Source of the DNA: Pseudooceanicola spongiae
GTDB lineage: Bacteria > Pseudomonadota > Alphaproteobacteria > Rhodobacterales > Rhodobacteraceae
Direction of reading: 5' to 3'
DNA length: 64,000 nt
NCBI RefSeq assembly: GCF_014899185.1
Contig: NZ_CP045201.1
Span: 3,263,501 to 3,327,500 of the forward strand
The notes below the pieces were generated by a model. That model did not search any database. It was given only the letters and a program-made list of their open reading frames with translations, and was not told where the DNA came from. This document shows, piece by piece, positions 26,121 to 34,762 of the stretch. The position numbers were made by a program, and so were the translations under genes. The first letter of the stretch is position 1. Each line of letters opens with the position of its first letter.

Positions 26121-26735
26121 CTACATATGCGCGAAGATATCGACATCGGCCCAGCCGGCGAGGTCGAGACGCGCGCGGGTGGGCAGAAAGTCGAAACAGG
26201 ATTGGGCGAGGTCGAGCCGCCCCTCACGCTCCAGCCGCAGATTGAGGGCGTCGCGCAGGCGGTGCAGGTAGAGCACATCCGAGGCCGCGTAATCGAGCTG
26301 GGCATTGGTCAGTTTCGCAGCGCCCCAGTCGCTCATCTGCTGTTGCTTGGAGATATCGGTTTGCAGCAGGTCCTGCGTCAGGTTCTTCAGGCCGTGCCGG
26401 TCAGTATAGGTGCGCACCAGCTTACTGGCGATCTTGGTGCAATAGACCGGCGCGGCGAGGGCACCGAAGGCGTTGAACATGGCCGCGATATCAAAGCGAC
26501 CGTAGTGAAAGAGCTTGAGCACCTGCGGGTCGGTCAGCAGGGCGCAGAGATTGGGCGCCTCGGTCTGGCCGATGGCGATCTGCACCAGATGGGCATGGCC
26601 GTCGCCACCCGACATCTGCACGACGCAGAGGCGGTCGCGGTGCGGGTTCAGGCCCATGGTCTCGCAATCGATCGCGACGACGGGACCAAGGTCGAGGCCG
26701 TCGGGCAGATCATTCTGGTAGAGGTGATTGGTCAC
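26121..26735 (-). CDS. rnd: Ribonuclease D-like 3'-5' exonuclease
   Basis: The 204-residue DnaQ-fold exonuclease has its acidic residues in the DEDD motifs: AIDCETMGL, HYGRFDIAAM and YAASDVLYLHRL. It is shorter than E. coli RNase D (about 375 residues) and lacks the C-terminal HRDC domain, the short form common in alphaproteobacteria. It should trim RNA 3' ends, including tRNA precursors, in the cytoplasm. It is the first gene of the lptC-lptA-lptB run, with 12 bases to lptC. Confidence 0.9.
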   Translation of the reverse strand: MTNHLYQNDLPDGLDLGPVVAIDCETMGLNPHRDRLCVVQMSGGDGHAHLVQIAIGQTEAPNLCALLTDPQVLKLFHYGRFDIAAMFNAFGALAAPVYCTKIASKLVRTYTDRHGLKNLTQDLLQTDISKQQQMSDWGAAKLTNAQLDYAASDVLYLHRLRDALNLRLEREGRLDLAQSCFDFLPTRARLDLAGWADVDIFAHM

Positions 26736-26839
26736 GGGCCATGTCCTTGCTGACTGGCACTTGATCTAGTCGCTCGGGCGTGTGGATGCAAACCGTGGAT
26801 GCACTGCAATCGGGGGAAAGCGCCTGTTTCGAGGGGAGA

Positions 26840-26897
26840 GGGGGCGCTGCCCCCGCCGCCATGGGCGCCCCCCCCGGAGTATTTCAGCAAGAAGAAG
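26840..26897 (+). repeat. REP-like intergenic element, copy A
   Basis: GGGGGCGCTGCCCCC (a hairpin) is followed by a spacer and CCCCCCCGGAGTATTT, then CAGCAAGAAGAAG. It lies in the 183-base gap between rnd and the ABC transporter. The same pattern (GC-rich hairpin, then C-rich GGA/GTATTT and a CAAGA tail) recurs at 40676-40799, and I know it as a common intergenic motif in Rhodobacteraceae. It may act as a 3' end for the opp-type operon. Confidence 0.65.
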
Positions 26898-26918
26898 TCC
26901 GGGGAGGGTGGTTTGGTG

Positions 26919-27908
26919 TCAGGCGGTGGCGGCGAGTTCGGGGAGCGGGGGCGTGAGTTCGCCTGCGTAGTGGCAGGCGACGCGGTGGCCTAGGCCGAAA
27001 TCGCGCAGGGTCGGTTTTTCGGTGCGGCAGCGGTCGGTGGCGAAGGGGCAGCGCCCGGCGAAGCGGCAGGCTTTGGGTGGGTCGATGGGGGAGGGCGGCT
27101 CGCCCGTCACCGTGAAGCGGGCGCCGGCGCGGGAGCGGTCATGGGGGGAGAGGGCGGCGGCCATCAGGGACCAGGTGTAGGGGTGTTTGGCGGCGGCGAA
27201 GAGTTGGCCGGTCGGGGCCTGTTCAACGAATTCGCCGAGGTACATCACGGCGACATGGGTGCAGATGTGCTGCACCACGGCAAGGTCGTGAGAGATGAAG
27301 ACATAGGTGAGGCGTTTGTCTTTTTGCAGCCGTTTCAGCAGGTTGAGGATCTGGGCCTGGATCGCCACGTCGAGGGCCGAGACGGGTTCGTCGCAGACGA
27401 TCAGGCGCGGTTCGGTCACCATGGCACGGGCGATGCACAGGCGCTGGCGCTGGCCGCCGGAGAACTGATGCGGAAACAGGCGCTTGGCATCGGGGTGCAG
27501 GCCGACCTGGGTGAACATCTCGTCGACGCGGGTGTCGCGACCCCGGACCGGGCCGAGGCCCATGAGATCGAGCGGTTCGCGCACCGCCTGGCCTGCCCGC
27601 AGGCGCGGGTTGAGCGAGGAGTAGGGGTCCTGGAAGACCATCTGCATCTTGTGACGCATGGTGCGCAGGGGGTCGCCGCTGAGGGCCGTGAGGTCCTGAG
27701 TGTCGAGATGGATCACGCCCTCGATCGGGTCCACCAGACGCATCAGGGCCTGGGCGGTGGTGGATTTGCCCGAGCCGCTTTCGCCGACGATGCCGAAGCT
27801 GTCGCCCTCGTTCACCTGAAAGGTGACGCCGTCGACGGCGTAGACGGTCTGGCCGGAGGCGAGGGGGAAGTGGACCTTGAGGTCTTTCACATCGAGGAGA
27901 GGTTTCAT
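26919..27908 (-). CDS. Dipeptide/oligopeptide-type ABC transporter ATP-binding protein (DppF/OppF-like)
   Basis: The 329-residue ATPase begins MKPLLDVKDLKVHFPLA at 27908, overlapping the previous gene as ATGA. The frame extends to 27995, but that part overlaps the other ATPase gene. Walker A is GESGSGKST, the signature FSGGQRQR and Walker B LIVCDEPVSALD. The C-terminus carries the oligopeptide-type Cys region (CRFAGRCPFATDRC), which in some relatives binds an iron-sulfur cluster. It pairs with the DppD-like subunit and two permeases to drive uptake of a peptide-like substrate. It is the last gene of the 11-kb minus-strand catabolic unit. Confidence 0.92.
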   Translation of the reverse strand: MKPLLDVKDLKVHFPLASGQTVYAVDGVTFQVNEGDSFGIVGESGSGKSTTAQALMRLVDPIEGVIHLDTQDLTALSGDPLRTMRHKMQMVFQDPYSSLNPRLRAGQAVREPLDLMGLGPVRGRDTRVDEMFTQVGLHPDAKRLFPHQFSGGQRQRLCIARAMVTEPRLIVCDEPVSALDVAIQAQILNLLKRLQKDKRLTYVFISHDLAVVQHICTHVAVMYLGEFVEQAPTGQLFAAAKHPYTWSLMAAALSPHDRSRAGARFTVTGEPPSPIDPPKACRFAGRCPFATDRCRTEKPTLRDFGLGHRVACHYAGELTPPLPELAATA

Positions 27909-28906
27909 GCGACAGCCTTTTCGGGCGAAGTTTTCCAGCAGAGGGCGCTGTGTCCGGGGGCCGTGTCGACCAACGGCGGCTGCTCGGCATGGCATCGCGC
28001 GTCAGCCAGTGCGCAGCGGGGGGCGAAGCGGCAGGCCTTGGGGAAGCGACCCAAAGGCGGGACCATACCGGGGATTTCGCCCAAGCCTTCGGCCTGCGGA
28101 TCGTTGGCGGCGGCACCGAGGCGCAGGCGTGGGGTGCAGGACATCAGGCCGCGCGTGTAGGGGTGGGCGGGGGCGCCGAGGATCGCCTCGACAGTGCCGG
28201 ATTCGACACATTTGCCAGCGTAGAGCACGGCGACGTCATCGGCCATTTCTGCCACCGCGCCAAGGTCGTGGGTGATCAGCATGATCGCCGTTTCGGTCTG
28301 CATCTGCAGGTCGCGCAGCAGGCGGAAGATCTGCGCCTGGACGGTGACGTCGAGGGCGGTTGTGGGCTCGTCCGCGATGATGACCTTGGGGCGGCAGGCG
28401 AGGGCGATGGCAATCATGACGCGCTGGCGCATACCGCCGGAGAGTTCGTGCGGGTAGGCGATCAGGCGCTCTTCGGGGCCGGGGATCTGCACGGCGCGCA
28501 GCATCTCGAGGGCGATTTCGCGGGCCTCGGCGCTGGATTTCTTCTGGTGCAGCTCGATGACCTCGGTGATCTGGCGTTCGACGGTCAGGACGGGGTTCAG
28601 GGCGGTCATCGGCTCCTGAAAGATCATCGACAGGGCGTTGCCGCGCAGCTGGCGCAGGCGGGAGGGTTTCGCCGCCAACAGGTCTTCGCCAGCCAAGATG
28701 ATCGAACCGCCGGTGACGCTGAAACGGTCGGGCAGCAGGCCCATCGTCGCCAGCGCTGTCATGGATTTGCCGCAGCCGCTCTCGCCCACCACCCCCAGCG
28801 TCTTGCCGGGGAAGAGTTGCAGCGAGACGCCGTCCAGCACCGATTGCACGGATTTGCCGGTGTCGACGCCGACCTGCAGGTTCTTGATTTCGAGGATGGG
28901 CTGCAT
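27905..28906 (-). CDS. Dipeptide/oligopeptide-type ABC transporter ATP-binding protein (DppD/OppD-like)
   Basis: The 333-residue ATPase shows Walker A GESGCGKS, signature LSGGMRQR, Walker B VIIADEPTTALD and the Cys-rich C-terminus (CRFAPRCALADARC) of peptide ABC ATPases. It forms a heterodimer with the DppF-like protein. The gene starts 3 bases after the permease gene stops and ends in an ATGA overlap with the next ATPase, so translation is coupled through the cluster. Substrate is judged from the neighbouring amidohydrolase and aminotransferase, not from this subunit. Confidence 0.93.
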   Translation of the reverse strand: MQPILEIKNLQVGVDTGKSVQSVLDGVSLQLFPGKTLGVVGESGCGKSMTALATMGLLPDRFSVTGGSIILAGEDLLAAKPSRLRQLRGNALSMIFQEPMTALNPVLTVERQITEVIELHQKKSSAEAREIALEMLRAVQIPGPEERLIAYPHELSGGMRQRVMIAIALACRPKVIIADEPTTALDVTVQAQIFRLLRDLQMQTETAIMLITHDLGAVAEMADDVAVLYAGKCVESGTVEAILGAPAHPYTRGLMSCTPRLRLGAAANDPQAEGLGEIPGMVPPLGRFPKACRFAPRCALADARCHAEQPPLVDTAPGHSALCWKTSPEKAVA

Positions 28907-28909
28907 GGC

Positions 28910-29785
28910 TCAGCGCCTTCTCAGTTTGGGGTTGAGGGCGTCGTTGATGCCGTCGCCGACCAGCGAGATCGCGAGGACCGTGATGAAGATCGCAACGCCG
29001 GGCAGGGTCACCGTCCACCACGCATCCAGCAGGTAGTTGCGATTCTGGCCGATGATCAGGCCCCAGCTCATCGTGTTGGGATCGCCGAGGCCGAGGAACG
29101 ACAGCCCCGCCTCGAACAGGATGGCGGCGCCGACGGCGAGGCCCGCAGCGACGATCAGCGGCGGCAGGGCAGCGGGCAGGATAACGCGGAAGATCAGGTA
29201 GCCGTTGCGCGCGCCGGAGGTACGGGCGGCGGCGACGTAATCGAGCTTGCGGATGCGCATGAACTCGGCTCGGGCAAGGCGCGCGACCTGGGGCCAGCTG
29301 ACCGCGCCGATGGCGAGGGTGATGGTGACCAGCGAGGCGCCGAAGATCGTCACCAGCACCATGGCGAGCAGCAGGGTCGGCAGGATCTGGAAGAACTCGG
29401 TCACCTTCATCAGCAGGGCGTCGATGGCGCCGCCGAAAAAGCCCGCGAAAGAGCCGACAAGGATGCCGATGACGACCGAGATCACCGCCGCAGCGGCCCC
29501 GACGGCGAGGGTGGCGCGGCCGCCCTCGATGATGCCGGCCAGCATGTCACGGCCGAGATAATCAGTGCCGAGGGGGGCGTAGTCGCCGCCCGGTGGGGCG
29601 AAGGGCAGGTCGACCATGGAATAGGCGTCGACCGGATAGAGGAATGGCCCGAGGAAGGTGGTGCCCAGCACGATGGCCAGCAGCATAAGGCCGATGATGG
29701 CAGACTGGTTGCGGGCAAAGGCGCGCATGAACTCGGTCGCCGGGTGGGCGGGTTTCGGGCCGATGGGATCAGGCAGGGTGGTCAT
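28910..29785 (-). CDS. ABC transporter permease (DppC/OppC-like)
   Basis: The 291-residue membrane protein has an N-terminal OppC-type segment (MRAFARNQSAIIGLMLLAIVLGTTFLGPFL), about six spans, the diagnostic LGTDYLGRDML, and the EAA loop AARTSGARNGYLIFRVILPAALPPL that contacts the ATPases. It forms the channel with the DppB-like permease, whose stop overlaps its start (ATGA). This is the second permease of a dipeptide-type importer. Confidence 0.93.
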   Translation of the reverse strand: MTTLPDPIGPKPAHPATEFMRAFARNQSAIIGLMLLAIVLGTTFLGPFLYPVDAYSMVDLPFAPPGGDYAPLGTDYLGRDMLAGIIEGGRATLAVGAAAAVISVVIGILVGSFAGFFGGAIDALLMKVTEFFQILPTLLLAMVLVTIFGASLVTITLAIGAVSWPQVARLARAEFMRIRKLDYVAAARTSGARNGYLIFRVILPAALPPLIVAAGLAVGAAILFEAGLSFLGLGDPNTMSWGLIIGQNRNYLLDAWWTVTLPGVAIFITVLAISLVGDGINDALNPKLRRR

Positions 29786-30783
29786 GGGCGGGCTCCTGCG
29801 GGGCGGGCTTTCTTGCGACGGCGGCCCCCGATGCGCGGGTCGATCTTGCCATAGGCGAGGTCGGTCAGGATATTGGCGACCATGACGAGGATGGCCGAGA
29901 AGAACAGGATGCCGAGCAGGGTCGGGTAGTCGCGGCGCAGGATCGATTCATAGGCGAGGCGGCCAAGGCCGGGCCAGTTGAACACCGTCTCGACAAGGAC
30001 CGCCCCGGCGAAGAGCTGGCCGAACTGCAGGCCGATCATGGTGACGACGGGGATCAGCCCGTTGCGCAGGGCGTGGCCGAAGACGACGCGGCGTTCGCTC
30101 AGCCCCTTGGCGCGGGCGGTGCGGATGTAGTCGGAGCCCAAGACATCCAGCATCGAGGCGCGCGAGAGCCGCGAATAGGTGGCAACGTAGATCGAGGCCA
30201 GCGTGACGGCGGGCAGGACGAGATGGTGCAGCACATCGAAAACCGCTCCGTACCACGTCGCATTGCCACGTACGTTCATCATGCCCGAGACCGGAAAGAT
30301 CGGGAAGATCGAGGCGAAGACGATCAGCAGCATCAGCCCGGTCCAGAACACTGGCGCAGCGTACCCCACCAGCGAGAAGATGGTGACGAAATGGCTGAGG
30401 ACGCCCTTCGGTTTGCGGGCCGAGAAGATGCCCATCAGGGTGCCGAGGATCACGGCGGTGATCAGGGCCGTGATCACCAGCAGGATCGTGGCAGGCAGGC
30501 GTTGCAGGATCAGGTCCAGCACGGGTTGCTTGAAGTAGTAGGAAAAGCCGAAATCTCCGGTGCAGATCTTGCCGATGTAGATCAGCAGTTGCAGCCAGAC
30601 GGGCTTGTCGAGGCCGTATTCGGCGCGCATCTGGGCAATCAGATCCTCGGAAGCGCCGCCCATTTCCCCCACGATGACCGAGACGGGATCGCCGGGGGCG
30701 AGCTGGATCAGCAGGAAGTTCAGAACGACGACGGCCAGAAGCAGGCCGATCGCTGAGGCGAGTTTCTTGACGAGGCGGGGCAT
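29782..30783 (-). CDS. ABC transporter permease (DppB/OppB-like)
   Basis: The 333-residue inner-membrane permease has about six spans and the EAA loop IRTARAKGLSERRVVFGHALRNGLIPVVTMIG. The start is taken as ATG 30783 (MPRLVKKLASAIGLLLAVVV), preceded by AGGA with 8 bases spacing; an in-frame TTG at 30801 adds six residues. It follows the binding-protein gene across a 66-base gap with a strong hairpin and overlaps the next permease by ATGA. Confidence 0.92.
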   Translation of the reverse strand: MPRLVKKLASAIGLLLAVVVLNFLLIQLAPGDPVSVIVGEMGGASEDLIAQMRAEYGLDKPVWLQLLIYIGKICTGDFGFSYYFKQPVLDLILQRLPATILLVITALITAVILGTLMGIFSARKPKGVLSHFVTIFSLVGYAAPVFWTGLMLLIVFASIFPIFPVSGMMNVRGNATWYGAVFDVLHHLVLPAVTLASIYVATYSRLSRASMLDVLGSDYIRTARAKGLSERRVVFGHALRNGLIPVVTMIGLQFGQLFAGAVLVETVFNWPGLGRLAYESILRRDYPTLLGILFFSAILVMVANILTDLAYGKIDPRIGGRRRKKARPAGARP

Positions 30784-30812
30784 GGGCTGGTCCTGTCGCA
30801 AAGGCTGGAGAG

Positions 30813-30838
30813 GCCCGGTCCCTTTCGCGGGACCGGGC
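30813..30838 (-). other. Intercistronic hairpin after the substrate-binding protein gene
   Basis: A perfect 10-bp repeat (GCCCGGTCCC, loop TTTCGC, GGGACCGGGC) sits between the binding-protein stop and the first permease start. No T-tract follows. Such structures after binding-protein genes are known to stabilise the upstream message, so the binding protein can exceed the permeases. Confidence 0.65.
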
Positions 30839-30849
30839 GGCAGGTCAGA

Positions 30850-32415
30850 TCACTTGGACCATTCGACCTCATCCCAGGGCGATACGGCACCCCAGATGGT
30901 GTCGGGCAGATGCGTCAGACCCTTTTTGTAGGCGGTGTAGAAGGGCACTTCGTTGATGTAGAGGATGGGCGCATCGGCGACGACGATCTGCTGGAACTCC
31001 TTGTAGAGTGCCGCACGTTTGGTCTGGTCGGTCTCGATCGCGGCGGCAGCCAGCAGCTCATCCACCTTCGCGTTGGAATATTGCTGGGTGTTGGACCAGA
31101 TCACGCCCTTGCGGATGTTGGAGGAGATATAGGTGCGGTCGACGCCGATCACCGGATCGCCCCAGTTGTAGACGCTGTCCTCGGTCATGTCGAAATCGTA
31201 GTTGGAAATCCGCTGCGCCCAGGTGGGAAAGTCGGGGGCGGTGCGGACTTCAAGCTCGATCCCGACCTGTTTCAGCTGGGTGCGCATGTATTCAACGACA
31301 TTGCGGCCGATCTCGGCCATGCCGGGGATATAGTCGATGGTGGCGCGCAGGCGGATGCCATCGGCGTCGGGGGTCAGGCCGGCTTCGTCCAGCAGGGCCT
31401 TGGCCTTGTCCAGATCGAAGGCATATTTTTCGACGTCCTCCGTGGCCAGCGGCGAGGTGCCGGTGATCGGGCCGGTCGAATCCTTGGCGACGCCGCCCAG
31501 CAGGCGCTGCAGGATGAAATCCTTGTTGGTGGCATAGCCGATGGCCTGACGCACCGCTGGATTGTCGAAGGGCGCTTTCTTGGTGTTGAAGGCGATCCAG
31601 TTCAGCGCGCCGACGGCGTCATACCCGGCATCGGAGACTTCGACATTCTCGGCCTTTTCAAGGCGCTGCACGTCGCGCACACCGGACAGGAACGGCACCA
31701 TGTCGATATCGCCACGCTCGGTCGCGAGGACGAGGTTGGCGCTGTCTCCGATGATCTGCACAATCACCTCGTCCATCTTGGGCAGACCATCGAGGAAGAA
31801 GTGCTCGTTCTTGGCCAGCTTGTAGTATTCGCCCTGCTTGTATTCGACGAACTTGAACGGACCCGAGCCGACGGGAGCAAGGTTGGCCGGGTTCTGCTGG
31901 ATGTCGCCCTCACCGTAGATATGTTCGGGGATGATCGGCATCAGGGCGGGCGACATCGCCAGCAACAGGGCGGGGTGGGGCTTGGAGAGCTTGATCACGG
32001 CGGTCAGCGGATCGGGGGTTTCCACATCCTCGACCGGGGCCAGCATGGTCTGGAACGGGTGGTTCGCCTTGATCGTCATGATCGAGAATTTCACATCCTC
32101 GGACGTGATCGGCACACCGTCATGAAAGGTCGCGCCCTCGACCAGATGCAGGGTGACCGACAGGCCGTCGTCCGCCACCTCCCAGCTTTTGGCGAGGTAG
32201 GGCTGCGGGGTCCAGTTGGCGTCATAGCGCAGCGGCGAGGCAAAGATCTGCGCCGAGGCCATGAAGGTGGCGATGCCGGACTGGATCGCACCGTTGAAAT
32301 GGCGCGGCACCTGCGTCGTGCCGACAACCAGCGTATCAGCCTGCGCCGGGGCGAACAGCCCGCTGAGCGTCAGAGCGACGGCAGCGGCCAGAGTGGAGGA
32401 ACGAAGGTGTTTCAT
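30850..32415 (-). CDS. Extracellular solute-binding protein family 5 of the peptide-type ABC transporter
   Basis: The 521-residue secreted protein has a signal peptide (residues 1-26, MKHLRSSTLAAAVALTLSGLFAPAQA) and a family 5 binding fold (SPLRYDANWTPQPYLAKSWEVADDGLSVTLHLVEGATFHDGVPITSEDVKFS is the diagnostic domain I/II block). It captures the substrate in the periplasm and gives it to the DppBC-like channel. Family 5 proteins bind peptides, opines, nickel or glycosides, so the sequence alone does not name the ligand. The cluster suggests an amidated amine. The upstream 50 bases are AT-rich and may carry an internal promoter. Confidence 0.93.
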   Translation of the reverse strand: MKHLRSSTLAAAVALTLSGLFAPAQADTLVVGTTQVPRHFNGAIQSGIATFMASAQIFASPLRYDANWTPQPYLAKSWEVADDGLSVTLHLVEGATFHDGVPITSEDVKFSIMTIKANHPFQTMLAPVEDVETPDPLTAVIKLSKPHPALLLAMSPALMPIIPEHIYGEGDIQQNPANLAPVGSGPFKFVEYKQGEYYKLAKNEHFFLDGLPKMDEVIVQIIGDSANLVLATERGDIDMVPFLSGVRDVQRLEKAENVEVSDAGYDAVGALNWIAFNTKKAPFDNPAVRQAIGYATNKDFILQRLLGGVAKDSTGPITGTSPLATEDVEKYAFDLDKAKALLDEAGLTPDADGIRLRATIDYIPGMAEIGRNVVEYMRTQLKQVGIELEVRTAPDFPTWAQRISNYDFDMTEDSVYNWGDPVIGVDRTYISSNIRKGVIWSNTQQYSNAKVDELLAAAAIETDQTKRAALYKEFQQIVVADAPILYINEVPFYTAYKKGLTHLPDTIWGAVSPWDEVEWSK

Positions 32416-32465
32416 GCGGTGGTCCTGTTGGTTTATATTTTTACTTATAGGTAGATTTTGGCTTT

Positions 32466-33194
32466 CTAAAGTAGTCCAGCAACGCCGCGCAGCGCAGTCA
32501 GGGCGGCGGTGACGGCCAGCAGCGCGATGGCGGCGGTGCGATAGCCGCCTTCATCCAGCCGATTGAACGCCTGCCCCCCGGCCCAGGTGCCAATCAGCAG
32601 CGCAGGCAGGGCAAAGGCGGCCTGTATCAGGCTTTGTCGGTCGATCTGACCCGCCCAGGCAAGGCCGGGCAGCGCCACCAGTGAGGTCAGGAAGAAAAAC
32701 ACCATCAGCGAGGCGCGGGTGTTCTTCGCAGGTGTCGCAGTGCCAAGGAAATACGCGATGGCAGGGGGGCCGGGCATCGCGGCAAGGCCCGAAAACAACC
32801 CCGCGAAGAACCCGGCACCAATCGCCGTGCGCCGCCCCGCCCCCAGCCGCACCTTGAGCATCAGCGCGGCCAGACCGATGCCGACCAGCACCGCCAGAAC
32901 GATGCGCATCGCATCGGGCGACAGCCGTGTCAGGGCGAGGATGCCGAGCGGCGTGCCGATCACGGCCCCGATCGTCATCAGCACCAGTGCGCGACGGTTG
33001 ACCAGCGCGCGCATCCGCACCGTATCACGCAGCCCGACCATGCATTGCAGCAGGATCGCCACGGTCACGGCGCGGGACGGCGCGATCAACAGGCTCATCG
33101 CCGGAACCGCGGCCAGGGCAAAGCCGAAACCCGTCAGCCCGCGCAGCACCGCCGCGATGAAGACCGCCAGGGAAATCAGGGCGATCAGCTCCAT
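32466..33194 (-). CDS. TSUP family permease (TauE/SafE-like)
   Basis: The 242-residue protein has about eight hydrophobic helices. Repeated TSUP motifs are visible: ALRGLTGFGFALAAVPAMSLL near the N-terminus and GAGFFAGLFSGLAAMPGPPAIAYFLG in the middle. Members export sulfite, sulfoacetate or other sulfonate-derived anions (TauE, SafE), though many are uncharacterised. It begins within the stop of the aldehyde dehydrogenase gene (TGATG) and precedes the binding-protein gene by 50 bases, so it is embedded in the operon. With Tpa and an aldehyde dehydrogenase nearby, export of an oxidised sulfur compound is plausible. Confidence 0.85.
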   Translation of the reverse strand: MELIALISLAVFIAAVLRGLTGFGFALAAVPAMSLLIAPSRAVTVAILLQCMVGLRDTVRMRALVNRRALVLMTIGAVIGTPLGILALTRLSPDAMRIVLAVLVGIGLAALMLKVRLGAGRRTAIGAGFFAGLFSGLAAMPGPPAIAYFLGTATPAKNTRASLMVFFFLTSLVALPGLAWAGQIDRQSLIQAAFALPALLIGTWAGGQAFNRLDEGGYRTAAIALLAVTAALTALRGVAGLL

Positions 33195-34684
33195 CAGTCG
33201 AAGTTCAGCACGATGGTCTTCTTGCGGGTGAAATGCTCAAGCATCGCCTCAAGCGAGGCTTCCTTGCCGAGGCCCGAGCGGCCAAACCCGCCGTAGGAGA
33301 CATTGGGCTGGATCGTCAGGTTTTGGTTCACCTGCACATAGCCCGAGTTCAGCCGCGAGGTCGCGTCCAGCGCGGTCGACAGCGAGGTGGTCCAGATCGT
33401 CGCGGCGAGGCCGTAGTGGGTGGCGTTGGCTTTCTCGATGACGTCGTCGTAATCGCTCCACCGTTGGATCACGGCGACGGGGCCGAAGATCTCGTTCTGC
33501 ACACAAGGGTGATCTTCGGGCAGGTTCAGCAGAAGCGTCGGTTGCATGAAGAGGTCGGGCGAAAGGCTGGCGTCGCTGGGCAGGGCGCTGCAACGGAGGA
33601 CTTCGGCGCCTTCGGTCTGCTCGGCCAGCGTGACATAATCGCGGATCACCTTGGCCTGTTTGGCCGAGATGATGGTGCCGATATCGGTGCCCTCGTCCAT
33701 CGGGTCGCCGATGACCAGCTTGTTGAGGGTGTCCTGAAGCGCGCTCATGAAGTCGTCGAAGACGGTGTCGTGGACGTAGATGCGGCTGGCGGCGGTGCAG
33801 CTTTGGCCCTGACGGGTGAAGCGCATGCCGTTGACCGCGCCGGTGACGGTTTTCTTCAGATCGGCGTCGGCGCAGATGATCATCGGGCTTTTGCCACCCA
33901 GTTCCAGACTGACCGGGATGATGTTCTTGGCCCCCGCCTCATAGACCATTTGGCCGACAGCCTCAGAGCCGGTGAAGGTGACCTTGGCGACATCCTTGTG
34001 CGCGGTCAGGACCGAGCCGCAGGCAGCTCCGGTGCCGTTGATGACGTTGAGCACGCCATCGGGCAGGTGCTTCATCAGGATCTCGGCGGCGGCGAAGGTG
34101 GCGAAGGGGGCCTCTTCGGAGGCTTTCACGACGACGGTGTTGCCGGCGACCAGGGCCGGGGCGATTTTCAGCATCATCAGCACCAGCGGCACGTTCCACG
34201 GCAGGATCGCGGCGACGACGCCCAGCGGTTCGCGGGTCGTCATGGTCAGGATGCGCGGGTTGAAGGGCACCGTCTCGCCCTTCAGCTCGGACGCGAGGCC
34301 GCCGTAGAACTCCAGCAGGTCGGCGGCGACAGTCAGCTCGCCCCGGCATTCAGTGCGGATCGCCTTGCCGGTTTCCAGCGCGAGGACGCGGGCGATGGTC
34401 TCGGCTTCAGCCGCGATGGCGCGACCTGCGGCGGCGACCATCTTGCCGCGGGCGCGGGCCGGGGTGGCGGCCCATCCGGCACCGGCGGCCTTGGCGGCGC
34501 CGATGGCAGCGTTGGTTTCGTCCGCGCCACTGGCGGCGGCCTGGCCCAGCTCGGCGCCGGTCGCAGGGTTCAGCACGGCGATGCCGGTTTGGGTCGCGAC
34601 ATGTGCGCCGCCGACAAGGTTCACGCGCGTATAGGAGGCGATCACGCCAGCGGGGTCGGAGGGGAGGAAGGTTTGTGCGGTCAT
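33194..34684 (-). CDS. NAD(P)-dependent aldehyde dehydrogenase
   Basis: The 496-residue enzyme has the complete ALDH fold: ILPWNVPLVLMMLKIAPALVAGNTVVVKASEEAP (cofactor pocket), TFTGSEAVGQ, the general base ELGGKSPMI and the catalytic Cys in FTRQGQSCTAASRIYV, then EIFGPVAVIQRW and the C-terminal SYGGFGRSGLGKEASLE. It should oxidise a small aldehyde to the acid. The start MTAQTFLPSD (34684) is preferred; an upstream ATG at 34714 adds ten residues. It lies between the CobW-type and TSUP genes. The aldehyde made by the Tpa-like aminotransferase is a likely substrate, but the family is too broad to prove it. Confidence 0.9.
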   Translation of the reverse strand: MTAQTFLPSDPAGVIASYTRVNLVGGAHVATQTGIAVLNPATGAELGQAAASGADETNAAIGAAKAAGAGWAATPARARGKMVAAAGRAIAAEAETIARVLALETGKAIRTECRGELTVAADLLEFYGGLASELKGETVPFNPRILTMTTREPLGVVAAILPWNVPLVLMMLKIAPALVAGNTVVVKASEEAPFATFAAAEILMKHLPDGVLNVINGTGAACGSVLTAHKDVAKVTFTGSEAVGQMVYEAGAKNIIPVSLELGGKSPMIICADADLKKTVTGAVNGMRFTRQGQSCTAASRIYVHDTVFDDFMSALQDTLNKLVIGDPMDEGTDIGTIISAKQAKVIRDYVTLAEQTEGAEVLRCSALPSDASLSPDLFMQPTLLLNLPEDHPCVQNEIFGPVAVIQRWSDYDDVIEKANATHYGLAATIWTTSLSTALDATSRLNSGYVQVNQNLTIQPNVSYGGFGRSGLGKEASLEAMLEHFTRKKTIVLNFD

Positions 34685-34762
34685 TGGATCATCATCTTTG
34701 CGGCTTGGCGGCATTGCTTGGGCCAGCGGGCGGCAACCAAGTGGGCCAGAGGGAGGGATGGT

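Noticed and set aside
24039..26753. 904-codon plus-strand frame
   Set aside because: Antisense to lptB, lptA, lptC and rnd, all of which have conserved motifs.
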